DNA from: Aquimarina sp. RZ0
GTDB taxonomy: Bacteria; Bacteroidota; Bacteroidia; Flavobacteriales; Flavobacteriaceae
DNA length: 64,000 bases
Assembly: GCF_008370685.1 (NCBI RefSeq)
Contig: NZ_VTZU01000014.1
Coordinates: 40,240 to 104,239, forward strand
Direction of reading: 5' to 3'
Shown: positions 28,699-37,709 of the stretch, piece after piece
How the letters are laid out: every line of letters begins with the position of its first letter
Position numbering within the stretch: position 1 is the first letter of the stretch
The notes under the pieces: generated by a model
The model's input: only the letters and a program-made list of their open reading frames with translations
Told to the model about the DNA's origin: nothing
Database searches by the model: none
Program-made: the position numbers and the translations under genes

Positions 28699-31600
28699 TT
28701 ATTGTTTTACGATTTTAAAACGTTTGGAAACAGTTGCTCCGTCAATACTTACAAAATAAAAACCTGACGTCATATCTGACGCATCCCAAATATAATTAGC
28801 ATCTGAGGCAATGTTTGCATTTTGATGTACCAGTTTACCAGATATATCAAATATAGAAAGAGATGCTTCTTTATCCAATGATAATGTTTTTAAATTAAAA
28901 TTGAATTGACCTGAAGATGGATTAGGCCATATTAGAGAATTAATTCCAGAGTTTAATGTAATTAAAGGTTCATTCTGAACAGATTCTGTATCATCAGATT
29001 GCGTTTCTACTCCTATAATATCACCAAAAATCTGATATCTTTGATCCAAAGGATCTCTATCACTAAAGGCAACAGAAGCGGCAGTCCAATCTATTGCTCC
29101 TGAACCAAAAAGATCTGCCTCATCCTTAAAATGACTTTCTTCTCCGGCAACATTTGTCTGTGATTGCCAGAGCCATTGATTACCTCCTGGATTAAATGCT
29201 AAATTCACATAAACCGATATCCAGTATGTCCCACTTTCTAAGGTTAGAATTTCTGGTAGTACAATATTTAAGTTTGAATCATCTAATTCTGATATAGGTG
29301 CAATCTCGCCACTGTTATATATTTCTTCTTCTGGCGCTCCTGCATTATTTTCAAAAATTGCTATAGTTACATTACTAAAAGAACGTGTACCATTAGCTCC
29401 TCCAAAGGCTACTACTCTCTCAATATTCCAGGTATTACCCTCTGGTATCGTAAAGTCATCTGCTACTTGTGCCAATCCATTAAAATCTATAAAATTTTGA
29501 GAAGGTAATGTAGTTACCTGCGGATTTATTTGTTCATAAACAGAAGGTTCAGCTACAGTCACTGTAAAACCTTCGGCTACCTGCTCTTCACCAGAAGTAG
29601 CTATTAGTGCTATAGATGCTGCCCCCAGAGAATCCGAAGCATAGGACAATGATATTATATTATCTGTCAATGTCGCTGTTACTAATTCAGGGTTAGAATT
29701 TGTTAATTCAATGGTAATCGGTGCTCCTTCTGAGTGCACAAATAACCCTGTTATATCTATTTCTGTAGTTTCCTGAGTATTCTCAAATACTCTAAGATCT
29801 CCTAATAAAAATGCTGTACTTAATGTAGACTCAGGCAATGGGTTTCCGATTATCGGGAAACGGGCACTAAATAATCCATTACCGTGAGCTGCTACTGCAA
29901 TAAATCCATCTTTTCTGGTGACTACTTCATCCGTAACAGAGTTACCAATAGCAAAATTTTCTTTTCTCCAAACCGTATTTTGTCCATTTAATCTATTAGT
30001 AGAATATAATCCTGTACTGGTTGCAGCAAATATTCTCTGTAACCTGGCACCAAGTCTTCCCTGACTACCTCCAAGAAATGCTGTGCTTCTTACAGAAGGA
30101 CCGTTACCAGTTCCATCTACATTTTCTTCTAAATTACCACTAATATTGGTCCAAGTATCTCCTGCGTCTTCGGTAATAAATACACTTGGAATTCCATAGT
30201 TAGAATACGTGATAATTACACGATCTGCATTAGAAGGATCTACATTAATATCATTGACAAACCCTGTAGGCAATCCTTTTCCTGTCGTAATATCGACTGC
30301 TGGCTGGTTATCAATATTGGCATTTTCCATTCTAAGTACAATCCCGGAACTAGTTCCATAATACAATCGATTAGCAACAGGAAATTCAGAAATACCTAAA
30401 GAGCTAATTGTAGATCCATCAGGAGTAGACGAACTTTCTATATTTGTCCAATTTACAGTTGCCGGAGCATTAGAAAATAACGGTACCTCATCCAAATTCC
30501 TGTTTCTCCATATTCTATTCTGAACTGGCAGATACATTACATTATCATTATTAGGATCTAAAATAAATGGATTAATAAAAGAAAAATCATTATTCGCAGG
30601 TCCCGCAGGTCTTACAGATGTAAAAGATTCAAAACTTCCTTCCTCATCAAAATTAAGACGAAAAACATTCCCTCGTTGAGAAGAGACATAACGTGTTCTA
30701 CCATTATCAGCAATAGCACTATAAGCACCATCTCCCCCAAAATCATCTTCCCAGGTAGCATTAGAATCAGTAGAGTTTGTAAACCAGGTACCATTATCCT
30801 GAAAACCAGCTACCAAATCATCTGTATTCGGTTCTGGATCAAATGCTACATGATAAGGTTGCGTAGTGAGATATCCATTATTCAAAGATGTCCAACTCAC
30901 AGGTTCAATACCTTCATTTGTAGCCGTAATATCTTCTGTTACAAAAACACCTCCATCATTTGCTGATAGTGCCTTGTTAGGGTTTGAAGGAAAAAACACC
31001 AATGCGTGCTGATCAGGATGCTGATTGGTATATAAGCTTACATTGTTTAATGGAGAATATCCAGCAACCCAGCTTTCTTGTCCTGCCGGAGTAGTAAAGC
31101 CTGTGGTTGATCTATATACATTAGTTCCTGCAACAAACACAGTATTACTATCTGTAGGGTGTACTTTTACAAACATATTATACCCTGTTTGTAAATTAAG
31201 ATTTCCAACGCGCCCTCCAATTGATGCTAACGGCAAATTAATTGTTAAATCTGTCCAGGCCTCTTCTTGCGTTGTTGCTGATGCATTATATCTATACAAA
31301 ACAGCTTCATTTGTTTGGCTTAGATCACGTGTAAGGAAATACACTGTATCTTCATTAGAAGGGTCAATTCCCATCACAGTTCTTCCATATGCAGGTATAA
31401 ATCCTTCTGGCGTAATGTTTGTCCAGGTATCTCCATCTATAGATGTAAAAAAGCCTGCATTAGGAACTCCACCAGAATCTATGGTAGCATATAAACGTCC
31501 TGTAGCACTAATTACAATCTCTGTAATGTTATCAAATCCCCCTTCTAAAACTTCTGTAAATGAATTACCTCCATCCTGAGATCTATGAATTCCATTAAAA

Positions 31601-32409
31601 GTAGCCACATATACATCTCCATTTACAGGGTTTATTGCAATTGAGTTAACAATATCGAAAGGCGATGCAAATTGAAGACTTCCATCAGCAGTTGCGCGTA
31701 ACAATTCGAAAGTACGTCCTCCATCCTGAGATTTATAAACTCCCGATCCTGAATAAAAAGCTCCTCTTGCTCCTGCAGAATTTCCTAAGCGTTCTCCAGA
31801 AATATAATACCAGGTAAAACTTTTTCCTGGTCTGGGATCTTGTATTATTCCGGTAATACTCGGATTTTGAAAAGATCTTGTTACTTTTCTCCAGCTAGCT
31901 CCTCCGTTTTCTGTTCTCCATAATCCACCAGAGACCCCTCCGGCAAGAATTATGTTTTCATTTCTGCTATCAATGGCTAAAGCTCTGGTTCTTCCTCCAA
32001 CATTAAATGGCCCTCTATTTTTCCAATAAGAGAAGCTATTTGATTTTGAAGATTTTGCAGCTGTACTAAGTGATTTTCTCGAATCATCTCCTGCTGCAAT
32101 CTTACTCGTGAATTGAAGTTCTGCTTTTCTGATACCAGTCGGTATTTTTCCTGAATTAGGATCTTTTAACCTCATGAATTCAAAAGCTGCTCGCTCGACA
32201 GCATTATCTGCCTGCCGTTCTATGGGTGTTTTTGAGTCCGTAGATCCAGTCTTACTATCAAACATTTTTTGATTTTTGTAGACTTGATTTTTTTTGATTT
32301 TTGTGTTTTGTACTTGTGTTTTGAGTGTTTGCGAGTTGACCGAAAAACATAAAGCCAACAAAGCAAGAGTGCAGAAACTGCCTCTAAATTTGGATAATGA
32401 CGAATGCAT
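28699..32409 (-). CDS. secreted BNR/VPS10-like beta-propeller protein (T9SS type A)
   Basis: A 1236-residue protein with a signal peptide ending CFSVNSQ (residue 27) and a conserved leader with YWKNRGPFNVGGRTRALAID, a motif shared by many secreted Bacteroidota propellers. Repeated Asp-box/BNR-type turns follow (SQDGGRTFE, SQDGGNSFT, SIDGDTWTN, TEDAGDTWTN) through about residue 800, characteristic of sialidase/sortilin-type propellers. A jelly-roll-like region (about 960-1130) and a type A sorting tail (WPNPSSGQFNFN, LSIFDISGKLVHQ, MTSGFYFVSIDG) end it. No glycosidase catalytic residues could be assigned. Inference: surface or secreted binding or degradative protein. A decayed tandem paralogue lies downstream. 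Confidence 0.87.
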   Translation of the reverse strand: MHSSLSKFRGSFCTLALLALCFSVNSQTLKTQVQNTKIKKNQVYKNQKMFDSKTGSTDSKTPIERQADNAVERAAFEFMRLKDPNSGKIPTGIRKAELQFTSKIAAGDDSRKSLSTAAKSSKSNSFSYWKNRGPFNVGGRTRALAIDSRNENIILAGGVSGGLWRTENGGASWRKVTRSFQNPSITGIIQDPRPGKSFTWYYISGERLGNSAGARGAFYSGSGVYKSQDGGRTFELLRATADGSLQFASPFDIVNSIAINPVNGDVYVATFNGIHRSQDGGNSFTEVLEGGFDNITEIVISATGRLYATIDSGGVPNAGFFTSIDGDTWTNITPEGFIPAYGRTVMGIDPSNEDTVYFLTRDLSQTNEAVLYRYNASATTQEEAWTDLTINLPLASIGGRVGNLNLQTGYNMFVKVHPTDSNTVFVAGTNVYRSTTGFTTPAGQESWVAGYSPLNNVSLYTNQHPDQHALVFFPSNPNKALSANDGGVFVTEDITATNEGIEPVSWTSLNNGYLTTQPYHVAFDPEPNTDDLVAGFQDNGTWFTNSTDSNATWEDDFGGDGAYSAIADNGRTRYVSSQRGNVFRLNFDEEGSFESFTSVRPAGPANNDFSFINPFILDPNNDNVMYLPVQNRIWRNRNLDEVPLFSNAPATVNWTNIESSSTPDGSTISSLGISEFPVANRLYYGTSSGIVLRMENANIDNQPAVDITTGKGLPTGFVNDINVDPSNADRVIITYSNYGIPSVFITEDAGDTWTNISGNLEENVDGTGNGPSVRSTAFLGGSQGRLGARLQRIFAATSTGLYSTNRLNGQNTVWRKENFAIGNSVTDEVVTRKDGFIAVAAHGNGLFSARFPIIGNPLPESTLSTAFLLGDLRVFENTQETTEIDITGLFVHSEGAPITIELTNSNPELVTATLTDNIISLSYASDSLGAASIALIATSGEEQVAEGFTVTVAEPSVYEQINPQVTTLPSQNFIDFNGLAQVADDFTIPEGNTWNIERVVAFGGANGTRSFSNVTIAIFENNAGAPEEEIYNSGEIAPISELDDSNLNIVLPEILTLESGTYWISVYVNLAFNPGGNQWLWQSQTNVAGEESHFKDEADLFGSGAIDWTAASVAFSDRDPLDQRYQIFGDIIGVETQSDDTESVQNEPLITLNSGINSLIWPNPSSGQFNFNLKTLSLDKEASLSIFDISGKLVHQNANIASDANYIWDASDMTSGFYFVSIDGATVSKRFKIVKQ

Positions 32410-32793
32410 AGTTTTAGTTTAATTTTGTGTGAATCCCAAAAATAAATTAAAAAACAAGAAGTTGTGTTAAACTTTTGAAAAAAACCTTACAAACCTCAGT
32501 TTTACGTAAGAAAAAATAGACAATTCAGTATGATTTTGTGTTAACTTACGGATCAATATTGATCCTTATGCTATAGTTATGATATAACAAAATTTAAAAG
32601 TATGATTACAACAATGCAGTGAAGCCTCACTCTAAAATAGATAATAGCGCTCTTTTCAATAAATTTTTTATATCCTGAAAGATGAATATTTGAGAATTCA
32701 AACAAAAAATCCTATGAAGTGAGCCTCAAAAATACAGCTAATTCCTATAACTGGTGAATGATCGGGTGCCATAAATAAGAATCACGCAAAAAA
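32410..32793. other. leader of the intact BNR gene
   Basis: 384 bp with no ORF. TATTTTTG on the minus strand (32437-32444) is a reasonable -7 element 28 nt before the ATG. The remainder, toward the small lipoprotein gene, shows nothing recognisable beyond AT-rich sequence. Confidence 0.45.
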
Positions 32794-33168
32794 TTAATCA
32801 GAAGCTAATTTTATTTCCCTGCTTTCTGTAATTACATGACATTCATCACTTTCTACTACAATAGGTTCTGGAAAGGTAAAAGACTCATAATCTATACCTT
32901 GCACTGTTATTGTATATATTCCTGTTCTCTCAATTGCTCCCGAAAAAGTAGTAGTATTTATAATATTCTTCAAGGTTTCTATATAATCATTATCTCTGGC
33001 AACTACTGTAATTCCATCAATCAGAAAATCACTGGAAGCACTGGATCTCACAGTAATTTCTAACCCTGCAACAGCTTCTTCTGTGCAGAAAACAGGATCT
33101 ATAGTTTCATCTTCAGACAGGTTGCAGGCAGCAACACACATCATTAGTATAAAAAGTACTCTCTTCAT
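32794..33168 (-). CDS. small lipoprotein with beta-sandwich-like domain
   Basis: A 124-residue lipoprotein: signal MKRVLFILMMCVA, lipobox AAC-NLS (Cys 15). The mature domain (LEITVRSSASSDFLIDGITVVARDNDYIE and on) has the strand pattern of carboxypeptidase-regulatory or transthyretin-like surface modules (GIYTITVQGIDYESF). Two Cys (FCTEE and DECHV) may be paired. No function can be assigned. It lies downstream of nothing obvious: 255 gene-free bp separate it from the FMN reductase gene. Confidence 0.65.
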   Translation of the reverse strand: MKRVLFILMMCVAACNLSEDETIDPVFCTEEAVAGLEITVRSSASSDFLIDGITVVARDNDYIETLKNIINTTTFSGAIERTGIYTITVQGIDYESFTFPEPIVVESDECHVITESREIKLASD

Positions 33169-33423
33169 TATTCTCTTATCATATTTATTTCTTAGATGCG
33201 GTTCTTGGTTCTTGGTTGCGTATGGATTTTGACAAAGATAAATATTCTCTAAAAACTATGGGTAATACCTGGGTACTGCTCATATAGTAACTCAAGATTT
33301 AAGATTGTTAGAACGCCTGTATTATAAGTTTGTTAATGAAATAAGCCAATATTTAATCTTTTTAAAATTGAATCACTATAAGGCGTTTAAATCTTCAGGA
33401 AAACATAACAACCCAAGAAAAGT

Positions 33424-33975
33424 TCAAGTAGATAAGCGCTGTACATACCACAAAAAATCATGTAGAAATTTAACTGTTTTTTCTGAAAAAGACTTATCTC
33501 TTAGCATTCCTGAGGTGTCAAATACCTCTTGAACTATAGAAACACATAATTTTTCGGGAATGGGTATACCTCCTAGTGCTAATCCTACCAGTCGTAATTG
33601 TGACAAGCAATATAATCCACCAAAACCTCCGGATGATACAGTAACAAAACCAAGTGGGATGTGTTTGAAAATTTGTGGATTGAGGTAATCTAAAGCATTT
33701 TTTAATGCTCCGGGAATACCATTTTTGTATTCTGGACTTACGATTATAATACCATCTGATTCTGATAATAAATCACTGAACTCTTTCATTCTATGCGGTG
33801 GACTTTCAGCAAGATTCATTCGGATTTCCATAATAGGAAAAGGATATTCTTTTAAATCAAGGAGATGTGAGTTAACCTCGTCAATATCATTCAGTCTTTT
33901 ATTCACAAACTGTGCTACAAAATGACTCTTCCGTCCTTCCCTTATCGATCCGGATATGACAGTGATTTTTTTCAT
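33424..33975 (-). CDS. NAD(P)H-dependent FMN reductase
   Basis: A 183-residue flavodoxin-fold reductase of the NADPH_FMN_red family. The N-terminal phosphate loop is SGSIREGRKSH, and the active-site loop SPEYKNGIPGALKNALDYL is diagnostic; SSGGFGG forms the second flavin-contacting loop. It reduces FMN or quinones with NAD(P)H. Its start overlaps the stop of the preceding glycosyltransferase-like gene by 4 nt, so the two are translationally coupled and belong to the large cluster. Inference: it could supply reduced flavin to the acyl-CoA-dehydrogenase-like protein at 39222-40418, but azo- or quinone-reductase roles are equally possible. Confidence 0.88.
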   Translation of the reverse strand: MKKITVISGSIREGRKSHFVAQFVNKRLNDIDEVNSHLLDLKEYPFPIMEIRMNLAESPPHRMKEFSDLLSESDGIIIVSPEYKNGIPGALKNALDYLNPQIFKHIPLGFVTVSSGGFGGLYCLSQLRLVGLALGGIPIPEKLCVSIVQEVFDTSGMLRDKSFSEKTVKFLHDFLWYVQRLST

Positions 33976-34997
33976 ATGATATTCTTTTCTTTGGTTATGT
34001 CATAGATCTCTCTATCAGAAATGATAAGCTTAAGTGTATTTTTTAAATAATTTAATAGCCGTTCAATCGATTCAGTTCGCTCCTCTTCTTTTATAGAATA
34101 TGCGTGATGATGATAGTAATAATAGACCAGTTGATATCCTATAACACTGGCTGTTTTTGTATAAGTGTCAATATACCTACTAGCTTCTTGTAATAGTTCT
34201 GTAGTTGCATTAAAAGTAACCCATCGATAATCACAATTCCCAAAAGTAACAACAGGTTTTCCATGAATTAGACTTTCAAAACCACTGCCAGAATTTATAC
34301 ACATAATTCCTTTACTTTTTTTTATCAAACCGTGAATATTTCCGTCTAATACACGCACATATGCACTGTTTTGACAACAGTCTTCTACTTGAACTACAAT
34401 TTCTGGATCCATATAATTCCCAGGATGTAATTTAAACACTATATGTCGTTGGTTCTTTTCTGCCCAAATACTTACTGTAGTAATAAAATCCCGAACAGAG
34501 ATAGGAGAATTGTTTTTAATCATTACATCTGTTGGTCGTTGCAGCGGAACAAAAATAAAATCATCTGGAGTAGGAAGAAGCGAATTTATCGGAGGCTGTT
34601 TTTGTTTAGAATATCCTTTAGTGAGAAAATCCAAACTAAGATTTTTACAAAATTGAGTTGCTTTTTGTTTATTAACGGTGTGAAAAGAGGGAATACTTTG
34701 CATCAAAGAATGTTGAGGACCCCATCCATTAGTATCAATCGTAAAGAGATGACTTAAATGCATTTGTTTATAAAAAATATCAGAAGTAGCATCTGTTAGT
34801 TTACTATGATGTGCACTCATTATAGCATCAGGCATTCCATTTTTAGGCGAAGTACTTACTTCTGAATTAAAATCATATCCCAATTTTTGCAGACAATACT
34901 TCAATAGATCCTCAAAAGTAGCCCAATCATCATCTCCAACAGTTTTTTTATTATGTGGTATAAAGGATCTGTAATATTTTATAAAAATATGGCTCAT
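33972..34997 (-). CDS. capsule-type (KpsC/KpsS-like) glycosyltransferase
   Basis: A 341-residue cytoplasmic protein. The C-terminal half has FKLHPGNYMDPE and INSGSGFESLIHGKPVVTFGN, which correspond to the KLHP and NS..G.EAL..GKPV motifs of the capsule polysaccharide synthesis fold (Kdo- or polyglycerol-type transferases). It has no signal or membrane segment. It overlaps the FMN reductase gene by 4 nt and is separated from the GT4 gene by 129 bp containing a palindromic repeat. It may therefore be a separate transcript or a distal part of the large operon. The donor sugar is unknown. Confidence 0.75.
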   Translation of the reverse strand: MSHIFIKYYRSFIPHNKKTVGDDDWATFEDLLKYCLQKLGYDFNSEVSTSPKNGMPDAIMSAHHSKLTDATSDIFYKQMHLSHLFTIDTNGWGPQHSLMQSIPSFHTVNKQKATQFCKNLSLDFLTKGYSKQKQPPINSLLPTPDDFIFVPLQRPTDVMIKNNSPISVRDFITTVSIWAEKNQRHIVFKLHPGNYMDPEIVVQVEDCCQNSAYVRVLDGNIHGLIKKSKGIMCINSGSGFESLIHGKPVVTFGNCDYRWVTFNATTELLQEASRYIDTYTKTASVIGYQLVYYYYHHHAYSIKEEERTESIERLLNYLKNTLKLIISDREIYDITKEKNII

Positions 34998-35044
34998 AAA
35001 TATGTTTAATTATATTTTTTTGACTGTATGCTGTTATTGAACCT

Positions 35045-35098
35045 CATTTTGATTTCGAGGCAAGCCTCGGAGCATTTAAATCTGGATTATCGAGTAAA
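35045..35098 (+). repeat. palindromic intergenic repeat, copy D
   Basis: CATTTTGATTTCGAGGCAAG followed by CCTCGGAGCATTTAAATCTGGATTATCGAGTAAA (in two blocks). GAGGC-AA-GCCTC is a perfect hairpin here. It matches copy C at both ends and lies between the GT4 gene and the capsule-type gene, so it could process or attenuate the transcript. Confidence 0.75.
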
Positions 35099-35126
35099 GA
35101 TGCGTTCATTAGATTTAGAGTAATAA

Positions 35127-36083
35127 TTAGGATAACGACACATTTTTTTTATAATTGATTAATGAATATGCTAATTGTACAACTTCTTCAATCCAACTTT
35201 CTAGTGTAACGTGTGTAACAAGTTTACTAATTCTATATCGTTTTAGGAAATTATCTTCTTGTTTTCTGTATAATTGTAATAAGGCACTGCTAATTTCATC
35301 TGGATTATCAACCAAGGTAATCGCATCCGTTTTTATTAATGGGCTCCACCCTACTTTTGTTGAAATTACAGGATTTCCTGTTGCAAGAGATTCAAATAGT
35401 GTAAGAGGACCTGCTTCTGTGATACTGGTTATCACCAGACAACTCATCGCACGATATAATTCGGGATATGATGCTATCGTATACGTATCTTTAGGATATG
35501 CGGTGCACGCAAAACCTAAGGATTGTAATAATTTGGCACTTTCACTAATCCCTTTTCCAAGTAATACTATGTTAAATTGATTTTTAGGTAGTGCTAATTT
35601 CTGTATTGCTTCGATAAACCATGTGATACGTTTTCTCCAATGATTTCTGCCTATCCAGGCAATTGTGAATTTTTCAGGTATTTTATCGCCAGGAGAGAAA
35701 CCTGATAATGCTCCTAGTGGGCGTTCAAGAATTTTCTTCTCTGTTAGATCAATTCCAGCCTGATAAAGAATTTTTCTCTGTTTTGGATGACACAAAACAA
35801 GTCCTCTTACTTTTTTCACAATGGCTCTCAATCCATCAGCTTGGTACATATTGTCATGTGCATAGAGATCATGGATACAGGCAACTGTTTTTTCTAAATC
35901 AGGAGCTAAGATTGCTTCAGCAGTTCTGATTGCAATCCAGGCATCTGCATTTTGGTCAGGATATTCGCTAGTGACGATTTGGATATCTTTTAACTTTAGT
36001 TTTTTAAAATGTGTTTTAAGATCATCAAAAAGCCAGGGAGTGATTCCGGGTTTTGCATATACATTAATAGTAGTTTTTTGCAT
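35127..36083 (-). CDS. GT4-like glycosyltransferase
   Basis: A 318-residue GT-B glycosyltransferase. The C-terminal donor-binding domain shows FTIAWIGRNHWRKRITWFIEAI, FNIVLLGKGI and the family-4 signature ITSITEAGPLTLFESLATGNPVIST (in the nucleotide-sugar site EAGPLTLFE). The N-terminal domain is short for the family. It is cytoplasmic with no membrane segment, 19 nt downstream of the GT2/dioxygenase fusion. Probably attaches a sugar to a lipid, glycan or small-molecule acceptor; the acceptor is not evident. Confidence 0.83.
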   Translation of the reverse strand: MQKTTINVYAKPGITPWLFDDLKTHFKKLKLKDIQIVTSEYPDQNADAWIAIRTAEAILAPDLEKTVACIHDLYAHDNMYQADGLRAIVKKVRGLVLCHPKQRKILYQAGIDLTEKKILERPLGALSGFSPGDKIPEKFTIAWIGRNHWRKRITWFIEAIQKLALPKNQFNIVLLGKGISESAKLLQSLGFACTAYPKDTYTIASYPELYRAMSCLVITSITEAGPLTLFESLATGNPVISTKVGWSPLIKTDAITLVDNPDEISSALLQLYRKQEDNFLKRYRISKLVTHVTLESWIEEVVQLAYSLINYKKNVSLS

Positions 36084-36102
36084 ACGGTTTTAACTATTGA
36101 TT

Positions 36103-37689
36103 TTATGTAACTTGACTAGCATTTCGTTTCCTGACATATTCGATGTGTGCTTCCTTTTGACTTTCAACAGAAAACAGGTTATTGTGCTTTGGAGGGTTCT
36201 TTAATAATTTATAATGGTTTCCATCATATTTACCCTTTGCCAGTAAGACTTCATGATGATATAACTCTTGCGTAACTTCTGCAGAAATATATCTGATAGC
36301 AAAGCCTATTCTCGGTTTTTTGCTAATATTTGGGGTTGACCCATGAATAATATTTACGTGATGAAGAGACATTTCTCCTGCCTTTAATTCTATATTTACG
36401 GCAGTTTCTTTATTGAATGCCTCAACAACGGATAATCCAGAGGGTAGCATACTATTTTCTGAGGGGATAGAATCATGGGTATATAAACGCTGATGTGATT
36501 CCGGGATTACCTGAAGGCAGCCGTTTTCTTTTGTACTATCTTCAAAGGCAATCCAAGCAGTGGTATATTTTGGTGATGAAAATTTCATGAAATATCCATC
36601 CTGATGCCATGAAACATATTTTTTGGTATTGGGTTTTTTATAAAAAAGAGTAGATCCATGTATCAAAATATTAGGCCCGAGTATTGGCTCTAAATATTGG
36701 AGAATAACAGGATGTGTCACCAGTTTATAAGCCCAGGAAAAGTGTAAGTGTAATTGAACAAGTTGATTATGAGCCATGTTTTCTCCTAGCATTTCTTTTT
36801 GATGTAAGAATGCCTTGCGATAGTAATTCAGTTCTTTCTCGGATAGTACTTTTATTGGAGAGTAATAACCATTCTGTTGATACTTTACAGAGATGGCTGA
36901 TTCGATATTTGATGATTTCGTATAATCTATTCCTACCATAGTGGCTACTTTTTTGGTTACAATATCTCTATAGGTATGCATGAATATTTCTTGATCTATA
37001 GTGCATTTTATACCTGGGATATGACGCTCTTTTCTGGTATTATCAGAAAAACGCCGTACTTCTGCAGTTATTTCTGGAACTACTAATGTATTAGAATGAT
37101 GGTATATTTTAGCAAAAAAATCCCAATCTTCCCAGGTTGGTAATCTGGGATCAAAAAAAGGATGGGCTAGATTGCTCAGTATTTTCCGTTTAAAATTATG
37201 ACAGGAAGTCGCGGCAATAATCCCGTAATGCCAATAGGCAGGAAAATCAGATAGTAAAACCGGATGTGCATGGGATTTCAATTTAGGATGCAAACCTGAT
37301 CGTTCAGAATATTTGTTCAGTAACCAGAATTTTGCATCTGTAATAATAGAATCTACTTCTGGATATTGCTCAAATAGCGCTAATTCTTTTTTAAATTTTC
37401 CCTTTGTAAATACATCATCAGAATCCAGAAAACAAATATACTTTCCTCGTGCCAGATCAATCCCAAGATTCCTTGCTACAGATTGCCCCTGATTTTCCTG
37501 ATAAACATAGGTGATCTTATCATAGTACGGGACAAGTACTTCCTGTGTATTATCTGTAGAACCGTCATCAATTAAAATAACCTGAATATCAGGGATATTT
37601 TGCTGAAAAACACTATCAATAGCTTCCTTTATAACATATCCTCTGTTATAAGAAGGAATGATAACCGAGATTTGATATTCATCTTCCAT
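36103..37689 (-). CDS. GT2 glycosyltransferase fused to a phytanoyl-CoA-dioxygenase-like domain
   Basis: A 528-residue fusion. Residues 1-255 are a GT-A family 2 glycosyltransferase (VIIPSYNRGYVIKEAIDS, LIDDGSTDNT, GKYICFLDSDDVF with the metal-binding DSDD, and WEDWDFFAKI). Residues 270-520 are a PhyH-type Fe(II)/2-oxoglutarate dioxygenase. The facial triad is His362-x-Asp364 in WHQDGYF and His449 in HGSTPN, with Arg460 as 2-oxoglutarate anchor. The Asp is retained, so hydroxylation or desaturation is expected over halogenation. The reading frame is continuous without stop or frameshift. Inference: sugar transfer and oxidation act on the same product. It sits 20 nt after the transporter/phosphatase gene. 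Confidence 0.88.
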   Translation of the reverse strand: MEDEYQISVIIPSYNRGYVIKEAIDSVFQQNIPDIQVILIDDGSTDNTQEVLVPYYDKITYVYQENQGQSVARNLGIDLARGKYICFLDSDDVFTKGKFKKELALFEQYPEVDSIITDAKFWLLNKYSERSGLHPKLKSHAHPVLLSDFPAYWHYGIIAATSCHNFKRKILSNLAHPFFDPRLPTWEDWDFFAKIYHHSNTLVVPEITAEVRRFSDNTRKERHIPGIKCTIDQEIFMHTYRDIVTKKVATMVGIDYTKSSNIESAISVKYQQNGYYSPIKVLSEKELNYYRKAFLHQKEMLGENMAHNQLVQLHLHFSWAYKLVTHPVILQYLEPILGPNILIHGSTLFYKKPNTKKYVSWHQDGYFMKFSSPKYTTAWIAFEDSTKENGCLQVIPESHQRLYTHDSIPSENSMLPSGLSVVEAFNKETAVNIELKAGEMSLHHVNIIHGSTPNISKKPRIGFAIRYISAEVTQELYHHEVLLAKGKYDGNHYKLLKNPPKHNNLFSVESQKEAHIEYVRKRNASQVT

Positions 37690-37709
37690 AAATATTAATC
37701 CTATATTAA

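Noticed and set aside
31025..31579. 184-codon plus-strand frame antisense to the intact BNR gene
   Set aside because: The minus-strand gene is intact with signal, propeller and sorting domain. The antisense frame reflects codon bias.
36103..37689. Non-heme iron halogenase
   Set aside because: The HxD Asp is present (His362-Gln-Asp364). Halogenases of this fold have Ala or Gly there.
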